This document shows positions 17,596-26,277 of a DNA stretch of 64,000 bases, one piece after another. The DNA lies in the NCBI GenBank assembly GCA_007136405.1, contig SLHA01000048.1, positions 25,211 through 89,210 of the forward strand, read 5' to 3'. The notes under the pieces are model-generated. The model did not search any database. It was not told where the DNA came from and saw only the letters and a list, made by a program, of their open reading frames with translations. Numbering within the stretch: position 1 is the stretch's first letter; every line of letters begins with the position of its first letter. This stretch comes from Candidatus Latescibacterota bacterium. Its GTDB lineage: Bacteria; Latescibacterota; UBA2968; UBA8231. A program made the translations under genes and the position numbers.

Positions 17596-18462
17596 TCACC
17601 GTCCGTCGATGAACTGATCGATATAGTCCCGCGACCGCAGGATGCCCTCCTGCTGCAACTCCGGTGTAGCCCAATAGTAGTGATCCTCGAGTTCGATGCT
17701 GAGCACGCCATCATAACCGGCATCCTGCAGACGGTGCAGCACGGCCACCCACTCCACCTCCCCCTCTCCGGGGATGGTATACCGCCACCATCCTTCACCG
17801 CACACATAAGCCCGGCCGAACGACTCCCCGGCGATACCCATCTCGTACAGCTTTTCTGCCTGGATCTCGGCATCTTTCAGATGCACATGGCGGACGCGGT
17901 CGCCGAACTCCTGAAGAACTCGCAGGTAGTCGATCTGCAGACGCACGAAGTGCGACGGATCGTAGCAGATGCCCAGGTTCGGTGAGGGTATGGCCGCGAA
18001 GATGCGCCGCAACGTCTCCGGTGAACAGCCCAGGTTGCCGTAGAAGGGACGGGGACCGGGCCACGGTTCGATGGCGATCTGCACGTTGCATTGTTCGGCA
18101 TGCTCCACGACCTCCGGATAGACCTGGGTGAAGATCTGGAAGGTCTTTTCCCGAGGTTGCGCCGGGTCATCCGGAGCCAGCACGGCGAAATACGTACTGC
18201 CGCCGTGTTCGGCGATGGCCGAGAGGTCTGCTTTCAAGCTGTCCAGCCCCTCCTGGCGCCTGCCGGCATCCGCACTCAACAAGCCAGGCGCCCGGCCGTC
18301 ACAGGTGCCTATGGCCACTCCCGCCTGCCTGCAGGTGGCGGCTATGGCCGCGCTCAGCGGCGGTGTATCGACGGCTTGCAGTCCATTGTCGGCCAGCCAC
18401 TCCACATACGCCTCAAAACCCAGGTCACGCGCAAACGGCGGCATGCGTGTTCCGATGATCAT
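17596..18462 (-). CDS. Sugar phosphate isomerase/epimerase (xylose isomerase-like TIM barrel)
   Basis: A 288-residue AP-endonuclease-2-type TIM barrel. The four metal-site strands are visible: IAIEPWPG, ICYDPSHF, VRHVHLKDAE and VLSIELEDHYY. The family isomerises or epimerises keto-sugars, including inosose and tagatose-type substrates. The ATG at 18462 follows AGAGGATC; the longer frame begins 12 residues earlier without support. It is the first gene of the minus-strand set that continues with Gfo/Idh/MocA and the two enolase-superfamily genes, although a 190-base gap separates it from the next gene. Confidence 0.88.
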   Translation of the reverse strand: MIIGTRMPPFARDLGFEAYVEWLADNGLQAVDTPPLSAAIAATCRQAGVAIGTCDGRAPGLLSADAGRRQEGLDSLKADLSAIAEHGGSTYFAVLAPDDPAQPREKTFQIFTQVYPEVVEHAEQCNVQIAIEPWPGPRPFYGNLGCSPETLRRIFAAIPSPNLGICYDPSHFVRLQIDYLRVLQEFGDRVRHVHLKDAEIQAEKLYEMGIAGESFGRAYVCGEGWWRYTIPGEGEVEWVAVLHRLQDAGYDGVLSIELEDHYYWATPELQQEGILRSRDYIDQFIDGR

Positions 18463-19006
18463 GGGATCCTCTCTTGAATGGAAGGTCTGAGCATTCAACC
18501 TTGGAGTAAACAGCGTTCACCAGCGATACCGCGTCAAGGCATAGGTGACGAATCCAATACCGCCAGCCGAGGGACAGGGGGCCAGCCGTCATGAAAGCCA
18601 GCCGCAGGCGATGCCGGCGCACGGCTGCCGGCCGTGCCACCGCACCGTGGTGCCGGCAGTGCCGGCAGACGGGCGGGGTCAACCCCGGCGAGCTTCTTTG
18701 AGACCAACCACGCCTGGCGCTCCCCTGGCGGAAGTAGTCCGGCCAACGGCCGGGGAGTGCTTGACACCTGACGCCGCCGCAGATTGCTTGTGGGGCGATG
18801 TCCCGGTATTCGCGCTGGCCCGATCAGGCAGGGAATGCATGCTATGCGGCAACCGGTCGTTCGCGTGCAGCCGATGCCAACGCCGGATCCCGTATCAGCG
18901 AACGGTTACATCGACCTTGTGAAACATGACGGGTCAGCATGGCACCCGTACCACACGCACCGCTCTACAGCGGCCCACACCCGCCCTTTCAGGAAAGGCC
19001 ATCGAC
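18463..19006. other. Divergent intergenic region of the catabolic island
   Basis: About 540 bases between the minus-strand isomerase set and the plus-strand second creatininase-family gene. Short frames here have no ribosome site or family-like sequence. GC-rich imperfect inverted repeats occur around 18610-18670 (GCCGGC and GCACGG elements). Both transcription units must start here, which makes it a likely shared control region, but no regulator gene is nearby. Confidence 0.35.
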
Positions 19007-19750
19007 ATGGCGGACCAGCGCATCTATGCAGGTGATTTGACCCGGCAGGAATTCGCCGAACGGGTAGATCAGGGCAACCTCCGGGCAGCCATCGTGCCGA
19101 CCGGCGCTACCGAGCAACACAATGAACACCTGGAGATGATTCACGACACCCTGCACGTCACTCACATCGCCGGACAGGCAGCGCTTCGGCTTTTTCCGCA
19201 GGTGGTTGTGGCCACACCCATACCCATCGGCGTTTCCGAACACTGGATGGCCCACAGAGGCACCCTCACGGTGCGTCCGGAGATCTTCTGCGAGTATGTT
19301 TTCGATGTCTGTCACTCGCTGCAACGCGCCGGTATCCGCAACATTCTCATTCTCAACGGACATGGCGGCAATGTCAAACCGCTGATGCGCAGGCTGGAGG
19401 AATACCAGGACAAGCTGCAGGTCAACCTGCGGTTCAACTCGTACTGGGACGTGTACGATCCCGTCCTGGTCCGGCAGTACATGGAGCTGGGCCGGTTGCC
19501 CGGACATGCCTGCGAATACGAGACCTCCACCATGCTGGCCCTGGAACCCCAGCGCGTCCACGTCGCGGCCATACGCAACGAAGGAGCGGCAGCGGCCACT
19601 CGGGACAAAGGTGAAGCGCTGCTCGAGCCGGCCATTGCCGGAGTAGCCGATGTGCTTCGCCGGATGATCGCCGGCGAGGAGATAGACCTTCCCCCGGTCA
19701 CCTTTCGGGCGGAAGGCCGCGTCCACATGCTCACCGGCGAGGTGCTCTGA
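19007..19750 (+). CDS. Creatininase-family amidohydrolase (second copy)
   Basis: A 247-residue family member with the metal-site motifs PTGATEQHNEHLEM (Glu36, His38, His41), LNGHGGN (116-122) and GHACEYETS (near 160). The first motif has Asn-Glu where copy one has Gly-Pro, so the substrate probably differs. The ATG at 19007 follows AGGAAAGG at 8 bases, better than the upstream ATG at 18926. It is plus-strand and convergent with the SDR gene, and mirrors the first copy across the island. Confidence 0.87.
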   Translation: MADQRIYAGDLTRQEFAERVDQGNLRAAIVPTGATEQHNEHLEMIHDTLHVTHIAGQAALRLFPQVVVATPIPIGVSEHWMAHRGTLTVRPEIFCEYVFDVCHSLQRAGIRNILILNGHGGNVKPLMRRLEEYQDKLQVNLRFNSYWDVYDPVLVRQYMELGRLPGHACEYETSTMLALEPQRVHVAAIRNEGAAAATRDKGEALLEPAIAGVADVLRRMIAGEEIDLPPVTFRAEGRVHMLTGEVL

Positions 19751-19888
19751 ACCACGGAGATCGCGCTGACTGCCGTTACAGAGGGCGCCGGCCTGAGGTA
19801 TGGCCGCATTGCGGCGATCCGGCTCCTGAACCGCAGGGAAACCGGGGCGCCATCCGCTCAGCCGCAGCCGGAATTGGCGCCGGTGGAG

Positions 19889-20653
19889 TCATTTCTTGCG
19901 CTCGGCGGCGATCAGGCCGCCGTCGACGCGCAGCGTGGCTGATGTCACATAGTCGGCGTCATCCGAGACCAGAAAAGCGACGGCGCGGCCGATGTCCTCT
20001 GCCTGCCCTACCCGCCCCCAGGGAATGAGCTCCTTTTCCAGCCGGGCGATCTCTTCCGGCGTCCGGTCTCCCGTACTTCCCGGCGTCAGCACCCAGCCAG
20101 GCTCCAGGGCATTGACGCGTATCCTGTACGGTGCCAGCTCAATGCCCAGGGTGCGGGCGAAATGATTGAGACCCGCCTTGGTGAAATTGTAGATCGAGCT
20201 GCGCGGATAGGCACTCTCCGCATGAACCGAAGTGATCATGACGATGCTGCCGCCGCGTTCCTTCATGACCGGCAGCGCCGCCTGGCACAGGTTGAAGGTG
20301 CCGAAGAAATTGACATCCACGCAACGCCTCGCCGCTTCTTCCGATGTCGCTTCGAAGGCGGTGAAGGTGTTGATCCCCGCATTGCAGATCAGTATGTCGA
20401 CGCGGCCGAATTCGTGCTTCGCTGCCTCCACCAGCTGATCACAGATATCCCTGCCGGCCGCATCACCGGGGACACCGACAGCACGCCGGCCCAGCGCGCG
20501 AATCTCGGCAACGGCGTCATCCACGCTTTGTGCCGAAGCACTGTTCATCACCAGGTCGGCGCCTTCACCGGCCAGAACCCGGGCGATTCCCCGTCCCATG
20601 CCTTTTTTTCTGCCTACCGCGGTGACGACAGCCACTCGGTCCTTCAGTTTCAT
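19889..20653 (-). CDS. Short-chain dehydrogenase/reductase
   Basis: A 254-residue classical SDR. The cofactor motif is unusual, TAVGRKKGMGRG, with an insertion-like RKK in place of the usual TGxxxGIG. NAG is at 91-93, catalytic Ser near 142 and Tyr155-x3-Lys159 (YNFTK). The C-terminal half has the standard RVNALEPGW and TSATLRVDGGL segments. The ATG at 20653 follows AAGGAG. It lies downstream of an MDR dehydrogenase gene on the same strand with a gap of about 150 bases, so they may act on successive steps. Confidence 0.9.
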   Translation of the reverse strand: MKLKDRVAVVTAVGRKKGMGRGIARVLAGEGADLVMNSASAQSVDDAVAEIRALGRRAVGVPGDAAGRDICDQLVEAAKHEFGRVDILICNAGINTFTAFEATSEEAARRCVDVNFFGTFNLCQAALPVMKERGGSIVMITSVHAESAYPRSSIYNFTKAGLNHFARTLGIELAPYRIRVNALEPGWVLTPGSTGDRTPEEIARLEKELIPWGRVGQAEDIGRAVAFLVSDDADYVTSATLRVDGGLIAAERKK

Positions 20654-20804
20654 TCGTATCTCCTTGTCTGCATATTGGCTACCAGTGTTGCGCGTGCTTC
20701 GGAAAGGCGCGCCCAGGCCCGTTGTGCCACGCCGCGTTGGTGACGGTCGACGCGTCTCCGAAACTCTCCGCCGTCCCAGACACGGACTGCGACCATGCAA
20801 ACGC

Positions 20805-21845
20805 TCAAGGCTTGAGAATCACACCTATGGCTTCATCCGGGTTGTCCACCAGGACATCAACAGCCCGGCCTATATCCGCCAGGGCGAATTCGTGGGTCAG
20901 AAGCGGCGTTATCTGCAGCTTGCCGGAAGCCATGGCACGCATACACTCTGCGAGGTTGCGCTGCGTGGTCCAGGGCACGAACACCGGCGGATAGGCGCAG
21001 CCGTGCTCATACGCCGCGTCGTGATACCCAGGCCCCGTGCGCGCCGCACTGCGGACATCGACATTGCCCAGACTGGCGGCGAACTCGTGGTTGATGCGAG
21101 CCCCACCGACGATGACTATCCGGCCCATGCGGTGCCCGTCCGGTGTCATCTTCAGGCTCTGATACATTTGTTCGAAGGCCTGGCTGGCATCCCCGCCGAA
21201 GGCGATTATGCCAAAATCGATTCCCCACCCCCGGCTGAATTCCGCCGCCACAGCGACCGGATCCTCCGTGTCGGCCTGGACCACGCGCTCGACACCCACC
21301 GCTTGCGCCACCCGGGTACGCAGGGGCAGCGGATCCACTCCCATGGCATGGCAACCGCACAACTGCGCCAATTGGGCGCACAACTGCCCCACCAGCCCCA
21401 GCCCCATGACCATGGTGTTTTCGCCGAATTCCGCTTCAGCCCGGCGTATGGCCTGCAGAGCGGTGGCCGCCAGATGCGTCGCTGTGGCGATTTCCATGGA
21501 CACTCCCGGGGGTACGTCGACGCACAGGTTCTGTGGTACGCAGGCGTAGTCGGTGTGCAACGCATACCCCGCCCCCATACAGGCGACCCGGTCACCCACC
21601 TTGAACTGTTCTACCCCCGCCCCCAGCTTCTCGACCACTCCGGCGCCGGCATAACCGAACGGCCGCGGTGGCTTATCCGGTTCAGGGTTCAGTCGCTGCA
21701 CCGGTACACCGCGCAGTTCAGTACCAGGACTGATCAATGAGGCGTGCACACGCACGCCCACTTCGCCCGCCTGCACCTGGGGTGCCTCCGCCTGGATGCA
21801 TACGCCTCTGCCCCGCCCGTCGATGCTTCCAACTGTGCGTTTCAT
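20805..21845 (-). CDS. Medium-chain (zinc-alcohol-type) dehydrogenase
   Basis: A 346-residue MDR protein: GroES-like domain with LISPGTELRGV and GYAGAGVVEKLGAGV, Rossmann motif MGLGLVGQLCAQLAQ, and the C-terminal ALADIGRAVDVLVDN helix. The usual Cys and His-Glu catalytic zinc ligands and the four-Cys structural zinc site are not evident, so it belongs with the zinc-free branch that includes the bacteriochlorophyllide/threonine dehydrogenase-like proteins. The ATG at 21845 follows AAAGGT. It likely oxidises a sugar or polyol within the same catabolic island. Confidence 0.88.
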   Translation of the reverse strand: MKRTVGSIDGRGRGVCIQAEAPQVQAGEVGVRVHASLISPGTELRGVPVQRLNPEPDKPPRPFGYAGAGVVEKLGAGVEQFKVGDRVACMGAGYALHTDYACVPQNLCVDVPPGVSMEIATATHLAATALQAIRRAEAEFGENTMVMGLGLVGQLCAQLAQLCGCHAMGVDPLPLRTRVAQAVGVERVVQADTEDPVAVAAEFSRGWGIDFGIIAFGGDASQAFEQMYQSLKMTPDGHRMGRIVIVGGARINHEFAASLGNVDVRSAARTGPGYHDAAYEHGCAYPPVFVPWTTQRNLAECMRAMASGKLQITPLLTHEFALADIGRAVDVLVDNPDEAIGVILKP

Positions 21846-21965
21846 ATACCGTACCTTTCTACTGAGATCGTCTGAGACCGCCTTGGTGATACCGGATGGT
21901 AAATTTGGTCCTGCGGTCCGCTGCTGGCAAACTCGCCATTACCGCGGTGATTCCCAACCCGATAT

Positions 21966-21995
21966 TTGCGCTGGTTTGCCTGTTCTTCGTATACT
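21966..21995 (+). promoter_or_regulatory. Predicted sigma-70 promoter for the coiled-coil gene pair
   Basis: TTGCGC (21966-21971) and TATACT (21990-21995) are 18 bases apart, giving a start near 22002 and a leader of about 48 bases before the GTG at 22050. Confidence 0.45.
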
Positions 21996-22049
21996 ATTTG
22001 TAGACCGTTTTGCCTGCCACAGTCCGGTGCCCATCGGGGAGTTGCATCT

Positions 22050-22832
22050 GTGAATACCATGATTGCTGCAGTAGTCGCAGCGCTGCTGCTGTTATGGGGC
22101 GGAATCGCCGGTCTGCTCAGGACGGTAGACCTGTTCGAGCGCAAACACATGCTGTTTCTGGGCGGCTACTGCACGCTGGTCGCCGGCAGCGTTTTGGCGT
22201 TGGTACTCTACATCAGCGCGGAGCGGCAGAGAGCCCATCGCCAGGATCTGCAGGCCCAGATGGAGGCTTTTGCCGGGCGCCTCAACCAGTTGAGTGAAAG
22301 CCTGATTCAGCAACTGGACGAAAAAGCGCAACTGACGGCATCAGAGTTCGAGATCCGGGTCAAGCTGCAGAACGAGATCCGTCATCACGCCCGCACGCGG
22401 GAAGAACTGGACGCAAAGTTTCAGGCCTACAACGAACTCAAGCGAACACTGGACCAGGAGCTGGAATCGCACCGGCACTACCGTGCCGGAATCGAGCAGC
22501 GCCTGCAGGAACGGTTCGAACAGGAAGAAGCCCGGTACCGCGATCTCCATGACAATCTGCAGGCACAGAGGCGACTGCTACAAAATACCCATCAGCAAAT
22601 TGGAGCAGCGCAGGAGGATCTGGCCCGCATAAAAACGCAGACGGCCGGTATCCAGCAGACACAGACCAACCTTCTGGCCACGGTCAACAGTCACGTGGAG
22701 GTGTTTGGCAATCGCACTCAGGAGTTGGCGAACAAGCTGGATGCCCTGATCGCCAGCCAGGCGGAATCTCACGAGGCTATCAGCGTGGTCAAAAGCCAGG
22801 TTGACAGTCTTTACCAGTGGGAGGCCCAGTAG
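22050..22832 (+). CDS. Membrane-anchored coiled-coil protein
   Basis: A 260-residue protein with two N-terminal transmembrane helices (MIAAVVAALLLLWGGIAGLL and the stretch HMLFLGGYCTLVAGSVLALV), then about 190 residues of almost unbroken coiled coil rich in Gln, Glu and Arg. GTG at 22050 was chosen because GGGGAG precedes it by 8 bases; ATG at 22059 is the in-frame alternative. No family was recognised. The next gene also encodes an envelope coiled-coil protein, so the two may form a structural pair spanning the periplasm. Confidence 0.75.
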   Translation: MNTMIAAVVAALLLLWGGIAGLLRTVDLFERKHMLFLGGYCTLVAGSVLALVLYISAERQRAHRQDLQAQMEAFAGRLNQLSESLIQQLDEKAQLTASEFEIRVKLQNEIRHHARTREELDAKFQAYNELKRTLDQELESHRHYRAGIEQRLQERFEQEEARYRDLHDNLQAQRRLLQNTHQQIGAAQEDLARIKTQTAGIQQTQTNLLATVNSHVEVFGNRTQELANKLDALIASQAESHEAISVVKSQVDSLYQWEAQ

Positions 22833-22904
22833 CCCGTCCCGGAGACCCCCAAGCCCGTCGCTTGACGGATTTCTCTCCTTACCCCGAACAACAGGAGTTC
22901 CCGT

Positions 22905-23735
22905 ATGCTACGCAGACACGCTGTCTGGCTCGTGGGTCTGGCCCTTGCGGCCGGCTTTCACGGTTGCGGTCCCAGTGAGGAAGAGCTGGCGCTGGCCCAG
23001 CTCGAGCAGGATATGGCTGAAGCCCATGCCGTTATCGACTCGCTAAACTATACCGTGGAATCGTCCAATCTGTTGATCAACGACCTGCGGGCCCAGGTGG
23101 ACAGCACTCAGGAGGTCAACGAAAAGCTGCTGGCGTCCGTGCAGAACCTCAGCCGCGAAGTACGGGAATGGCGCCAGCTGGCCACGGAGTACAGGCAGAG
23201 CAACGAGCGACTCACCGGAGAAATCGCGCAGCTCAGGGAGGCCAGACAAGCGGACCAGCGGACCATCGCCGCGTTGCGCAACGAAACAGACAGCCTGACC
23301 ACGGCCATGATGGAGGCCCACACCAACATCCGGCGCCAGAGCGACCAGATCCGGCAGATGGAAGAGCAGCTTACTATGGCGCATGATGAGGCTGATATGC
23401 TGCGCAGGGCGGACCGGGGCATCAGCCTGTTCGTGGGATCGGAGGATTTCCTGCGCGCCAATGGCTACCTGGATGTGAGCCGTTCGTTCGGCCGGGCGCT
23501 GCGACGCGTTTACCGCATGACCGCCAACCTGGATCCTAGCGCACCGGATGTGCGCGTGGTCGAGATCGGTGAGAGCTTCGTCCTCGAGGGTAATCTGGAC
23601 TCCCTGGTGGACCGGTACGGGAAGCTGGACCGGGGCAATGATTACCGGGTGGATCGGATGAACGGGGCGGTCACGGTCACGTTCATCAACAACCTGCTCG
23701 GCGGTGCCGACGTGGTGGCCATATTGCGCGACTGA
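22905..23735 (+). CDS. Coiled-coil lipoprotein
   Basis: A 276-residue lipoprotein: MLRRHAVWLVGLALAAGFHG then the lipobox Cys. Residues about 25-165 are coiled coil. The C-terminal 100 residues form a small globular domain (LFVGSEDFLRANGYLDVSRS, FVLEGNLDSLVDRYGKL, AVTVTFINNLLGGADVVAIL). CAGGAG precedes the ATG. It is 72 bases after the membrane coiled-coil gene and probably in one operon with it. No family recognised. Its end faces the ExbD-like gene across a strong terminator. Confidence 0.78.
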   Translation: MLRRHAVWLVGLALAAGFHGCGPSEEELALAQLEQDMAEAHAVIDSLNYTVESSNLLINDLRAQVDSTQEVNEKLLASVQNLSREVREWRQLATEYRQSNERLTGEIAQLREARQADQRTIAALRNETDSLTTAMMEAHTNIRRQSDQIRQMEEQLTMAHDEADMLRRADRGISLFVGSEDFLRANGYLDVSRSFGRALRRVYRMTANLDPSAPDVRVVEIGESFVLEGNLDSLVDRYGKLDRGNDYRVDRMNGAVTVTFINNLLGGADVVAILRD

Positions 23736-23785
23736 TCTCGTCTGGTTACAGTCGCAGGCAGTCCTTCCCTTCAGGTGCACACCTC

Positions 23786-23833
23786 AAGGCCATGGCCCTC
23801 TCGGAGATCATGCCGAGGGCCATGGCCTTTTTA
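23786..23833. terminator. Strong bidirectional rho-independent terminator
   Basis: AAGGCCATGGCCCTC and its complement around AGATCATG form a long GC-rich stem with one small bulge, ending in CCTTTTTAAT on the plus strand. On the minus strand the A-rich side gives only a short U-run. It lies between the converging coiled-coil lipoprotein and ExbD-like genes. Confidence 0.85.
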
Positions 23834-23876
23834 ATGGAGCATCCCTGTTACGACGGAGCATCACTGCTGGCGTTCG

Positions 23877-24296
23877 TTACCAGGCATGCACATATACTCC
23901 AGAGCGCACCTTCTTGCCCCGTTGGTCCACCGACAGCAGAGAATCGGCGTACATGGCGTGCTTGATCACGGTTTCCCTGCTGCCCCCGCGGACGAACAGG
24001 TGCAGATCGACCTCGGGTTCGGCAACCAGGCGTCTGACCATGCGCCTGAAGTCCCATTCGCTCATCTCCTGGGTCAAGGTATAACCATCGCGCGACAGAC
24101 CCATGGCACTGCGGGTATAGATCATCACCACATCACCCTCAGCCGGATCATGCCGGTGCACGCGCCATACGGGTTGGGTGACGTTGAGAATCATGATTCC
24201 CAGACTGAGCATCAGCATCATGATCCCTAGGAAGAGTTCCTTGCTGACATCGTGTTCTTCCGCCTGGTCTCCCACGCGTTGTATGAAGCGACTCAT
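23877..24296 (-). CDS. ExbD/TolR-like membrane protein
   Basis: A 139-residue protein with one transmembrane helix (ELFLGIMMLMLSLGIMILNV, about 20-39) and a short periplasmic alpha/beta domain (GDVVMIYTRSAMGLSRDG, then EPEVDLHLFVRGGSRETVIK), the layout of ExbD/TolR. The Asp normally found inside the helix, which carries protons, is absent; Asp16 and Glu20 lie only at its edge. Its start overlaps the stop of the ExbB-like gene by 4 bases. The ExbD assignment rests on topology and gene order, so it is tentative. Confidence 0.55.
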   Translation of the reverse strand: MSRFIQRVGDQAEEHDVSKELFLGIMMLMLSLGIMILNVTQPVWRVHRHDPAEGDVVMIYTRSAMGLSRDGYTLTQEMSEWDFRRMVRRLVAEPEVDLHLFVRGGSRETVIKHAMYADSLLSVDQRGKKVRSGVYVHAW

Positions 24297-25072
24297 AATT
24301 CCAGCTCCGCGTCGTCACGCAGTTGTGTCCACTGCTCCTCCAGCAACCCTACTCTCTCGATCAGCGAGTCCACTATCTTGCGCAGCGGCAGATACGTGAG
24401 CAAGCCGGCCAGTGTGGTGGCAAAAGCAAGGACCAGACCTCCGGCCATGGCGCCCAAAACCCGAAAAGTCTCCGTGGCTGCGTCGATTCGCCCCAGTTCC
24501 TGCGCCACGAGCAGAATACCGCAAACCGTTCCCAGGTAACCATACAACGGTATGCGACCCATGTCGCGGCGGGCATTGGCCAGCGGAGTGCCCAGAAATC
24601 CGATGAGTTCCTCGATCAAGGCATCATCGCGCGTCTTCAGATCCGCATATTGGCGATGCCGCCGGCGCAGCCGATCCAGGACGCGGCGTCGCCGGTAACC
24701 CAGCGTGTACCGTCCGTATTGTTCCGGCTGACGCCACCCCCGTTCCTCCGCACGTAACAGCAGACCGCTGTGAATCAGATTGAACAGGTGGCTGCTGCCG
24801 GCCCAGGCGATGAGGACGTAGGAAAAGCGCCCCACCCACTCGATCCAGTGCACCTGGATATTCAGCGAGAGAAAATAGGCGCCCAGACTCCCGATGATCA
24901 GGCCGGCCATCACCCCGATGATGACCGCAATCAGTTGCAGATACGGAGCCTGTACTCCATAGGCCCGTTCGCGCTGGCGCATACGACGGGCCCGCAACAG
25001 CATGACCAAACCGCCAGTGGCTCCGCAGGCCACCAGAGCGAGTACACCGATAGTCACGATCAGCCAATTCAC
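24293..25072 (-). CDS. MotA/TolQ/ExbB-like proton channel protein
   Basis: A 259-residue membrane protein with an N-terminal helix, a pair of helices (about 45-68 and 76-97), a basic cytoplasmic loop, and two C-terminal helices. The last pair reads PLYGYLGTVCGILLVAQELG and GGLVLAFATTLAGLLTYLPL, matching the GLLGTVxG and TTxxGL motifs of the ExbB/TolQ/MotA family. Start is GTG at 25072, overlapping the previous stop (GTGA). With the ExbD-like product it may harvest the proton gradient for an envelope process. Its partners here are not the usual TonB or TolA. Confidence 0.7.
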   Translation of the reverse strand: MNWLIVTIGVLALVACGATGGLVMLLRARRMRQRERAYGVQAPYLQLIAVIIGVMAGLIIGSLGAYFLSLNIQVHWIEWVGRFSYVLIAWAGSSHLFNLIHSGLLLRAEERGWRQPEQYGRYTLGYRRRRVLDRLRRRHRQYADLKTRDDALIEELIGFLGTPLANARRDMGRIPLYGYLGTVCGILLVAQELGRIDAATETFRVLGAMAGGLVLAFATTLAGLLTYLPLRKIVDSLIERVGLLEEQWTQLRDDAELEL

Positions 25073-26277
25073 GTTTTCCAGACCTCATGGTTGAATTCCC
25101 GCCTCCAGCCCCAACCGATAACCAGTACATATATCCCCAGTCCGGTTGCTGCCGCGATCAACCCCCAGTTTTGTCGTCTGTGGGCCACCGGCCGCTGCAG
25201 TTCCGTCACGACGAGTTCCCAGACCGTGACGCCCTCCCGCACCGGACCCCGCTCCGGAGGAGGCTGGTAATCCGTTCTGCGGTCTTCCTCGCCTTCGGCC
25301 TCGGGTGGCCGGATGTCCTCGGCCGGGGTGGCCACCTCGACGCCTTTGAGTTCGCGCGGTTCGCGGAACAGCAGTTGCTGTTGCTTCGAGGGCAGTTCCT
25401 GCGCCCAGCTCTCCAGGTTTTCCGCCAGGGCCATGCTGTGCTCTTCGGCAAGGGGTCCGGCCTCACCCAGGCTGAACGCCAGCCTGCCCCGCATGCGGCC
25501 TTCGTAGCGGACTCCGGGTTGCTGGTGTTGCCAACGCGCGAGTGCCGCAGCAAGCTGGCGGCGACGCTCCTGCAGCTGGACCAGCCTGCTGACCACGTCG
25601 TGTCCCTGCATGCGCTGCTGTTCCATCCGCGCAGGAGGCTGAACAGGAGCCGTACGGGCGGCTCGCGTCACTGCACTACCGGAAAACTGGGCCTCCAGCT
25701 CTACGCTACCGAACAAATGCGCCCCCCAGATCACCCGAGCGCCGGGTATGTCCGGCAGACTGTGAGCATAGTAAATCTCGCTGGCGGGTTGACCCGCTGT
25801 CCACCAGCCATCCCTGCGTGTGGTCAGGACCGGACGCAGGCCGCTGTGATCACGCAGGTAGAACCCGGCCATGAAACCGCTTTCCACCCGGTCCGTGTCC
25901 CAACAGTGAGCCCTGACCCGGTTGACTTCCCGCAGGTAGATCGTCGGGATCTCTACGAGTATCGGAGTCAGGCGCGTGCTGCCCACATGAAAACCATTCA
26001 GGTAGACCCGGGCCTCGTCATCGGCCCAGAAGATCAGAACCAGATCGAATCCAGCCGGTACGACACCCTCTCCGGGACGTGATCGCGCCGCCAGATTTTC
26101 CAGATGGTCGCCCCCATGCAGGCGTGCCAGAGTGTCGATGCTGGCTGCCACCTGGTTGTACTCGCGGCGCAATTGCAGCAATTCGTCAGCCGCGCCCGCA
26201 GCAGGGGCGAACAGCCCCCACAAGCAGATCAACGGGATTGCCGCGATCAACGGATAGCGTCTCAGGTGCTCATTCAT
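25069..26277 (-). CDS. Exported beta-rich protein with C-terminal membrane anchor
   Basis: A 402-residue protein with a signal peptide (PLIAAIPLICLWGLFAPAAG), a short coiled segment, and a beta-sandwich-like domain at about 70-205 (FDLVLIFWADDEARVYLNGF, then VNRVRAHCWDTDRVESGF) resembling carbohydrate-binding-type folds. A helical linker and an acidic Pro-rich segment follow, and a transmembrane helix (about 375-395, WGLIAAATGLGIYVLVIGWG) sits close to the end with a short basic tail. ATG at 26277 overlaps the TPR gene's stop. It is the only fusion-like partner in the ExbB/ExbD-like operon and may be the force-receiving element. No family recognised. Confidence 0.6.
   Translation of the reverse strand: MNEHLRRYPLIAAIPLICLWGLFAPAAGAADELLQLRREYNQVAASIDTLARLHGGDHLENLAARSRPGEGVVPAGFDLVLIFWADDEARVYLNGFHVGSTRLTPILVEIPTIYLREVNRVRAHCWDTDRVESGFMAGFYLRDHSGLRPVLTTRRDGWWTAGQPASEIYYAHSLPDIPGARVIWGAHLFGSVELEAQFSGSAVTRAARTAPVQPPARMEQQRMQGHDVVSRLVQLQERRRQLAAALARWQHQQPGVRYEGRMRGRLAFSLGEAGPLAEEHSMALAENLESWAQELPSKQQQLLFREPRELKGVEVATPAEDIRPPEAEGEEDRRTDYQPPPERGPVREGVTVWELVVTELQRPVAHRRQNWGLIAAATGLGIYVLVIGWGWRREFNHEVWKT

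Noticed and set aside
21966..22049. ATG at 21966 as the start of the membrane coiled-coil protein
   Set aside because: It would overlap the predicted promoter and add a Cys-rich extension; GTG at 22050 has a better ribosome site and puts the membrane helix first.
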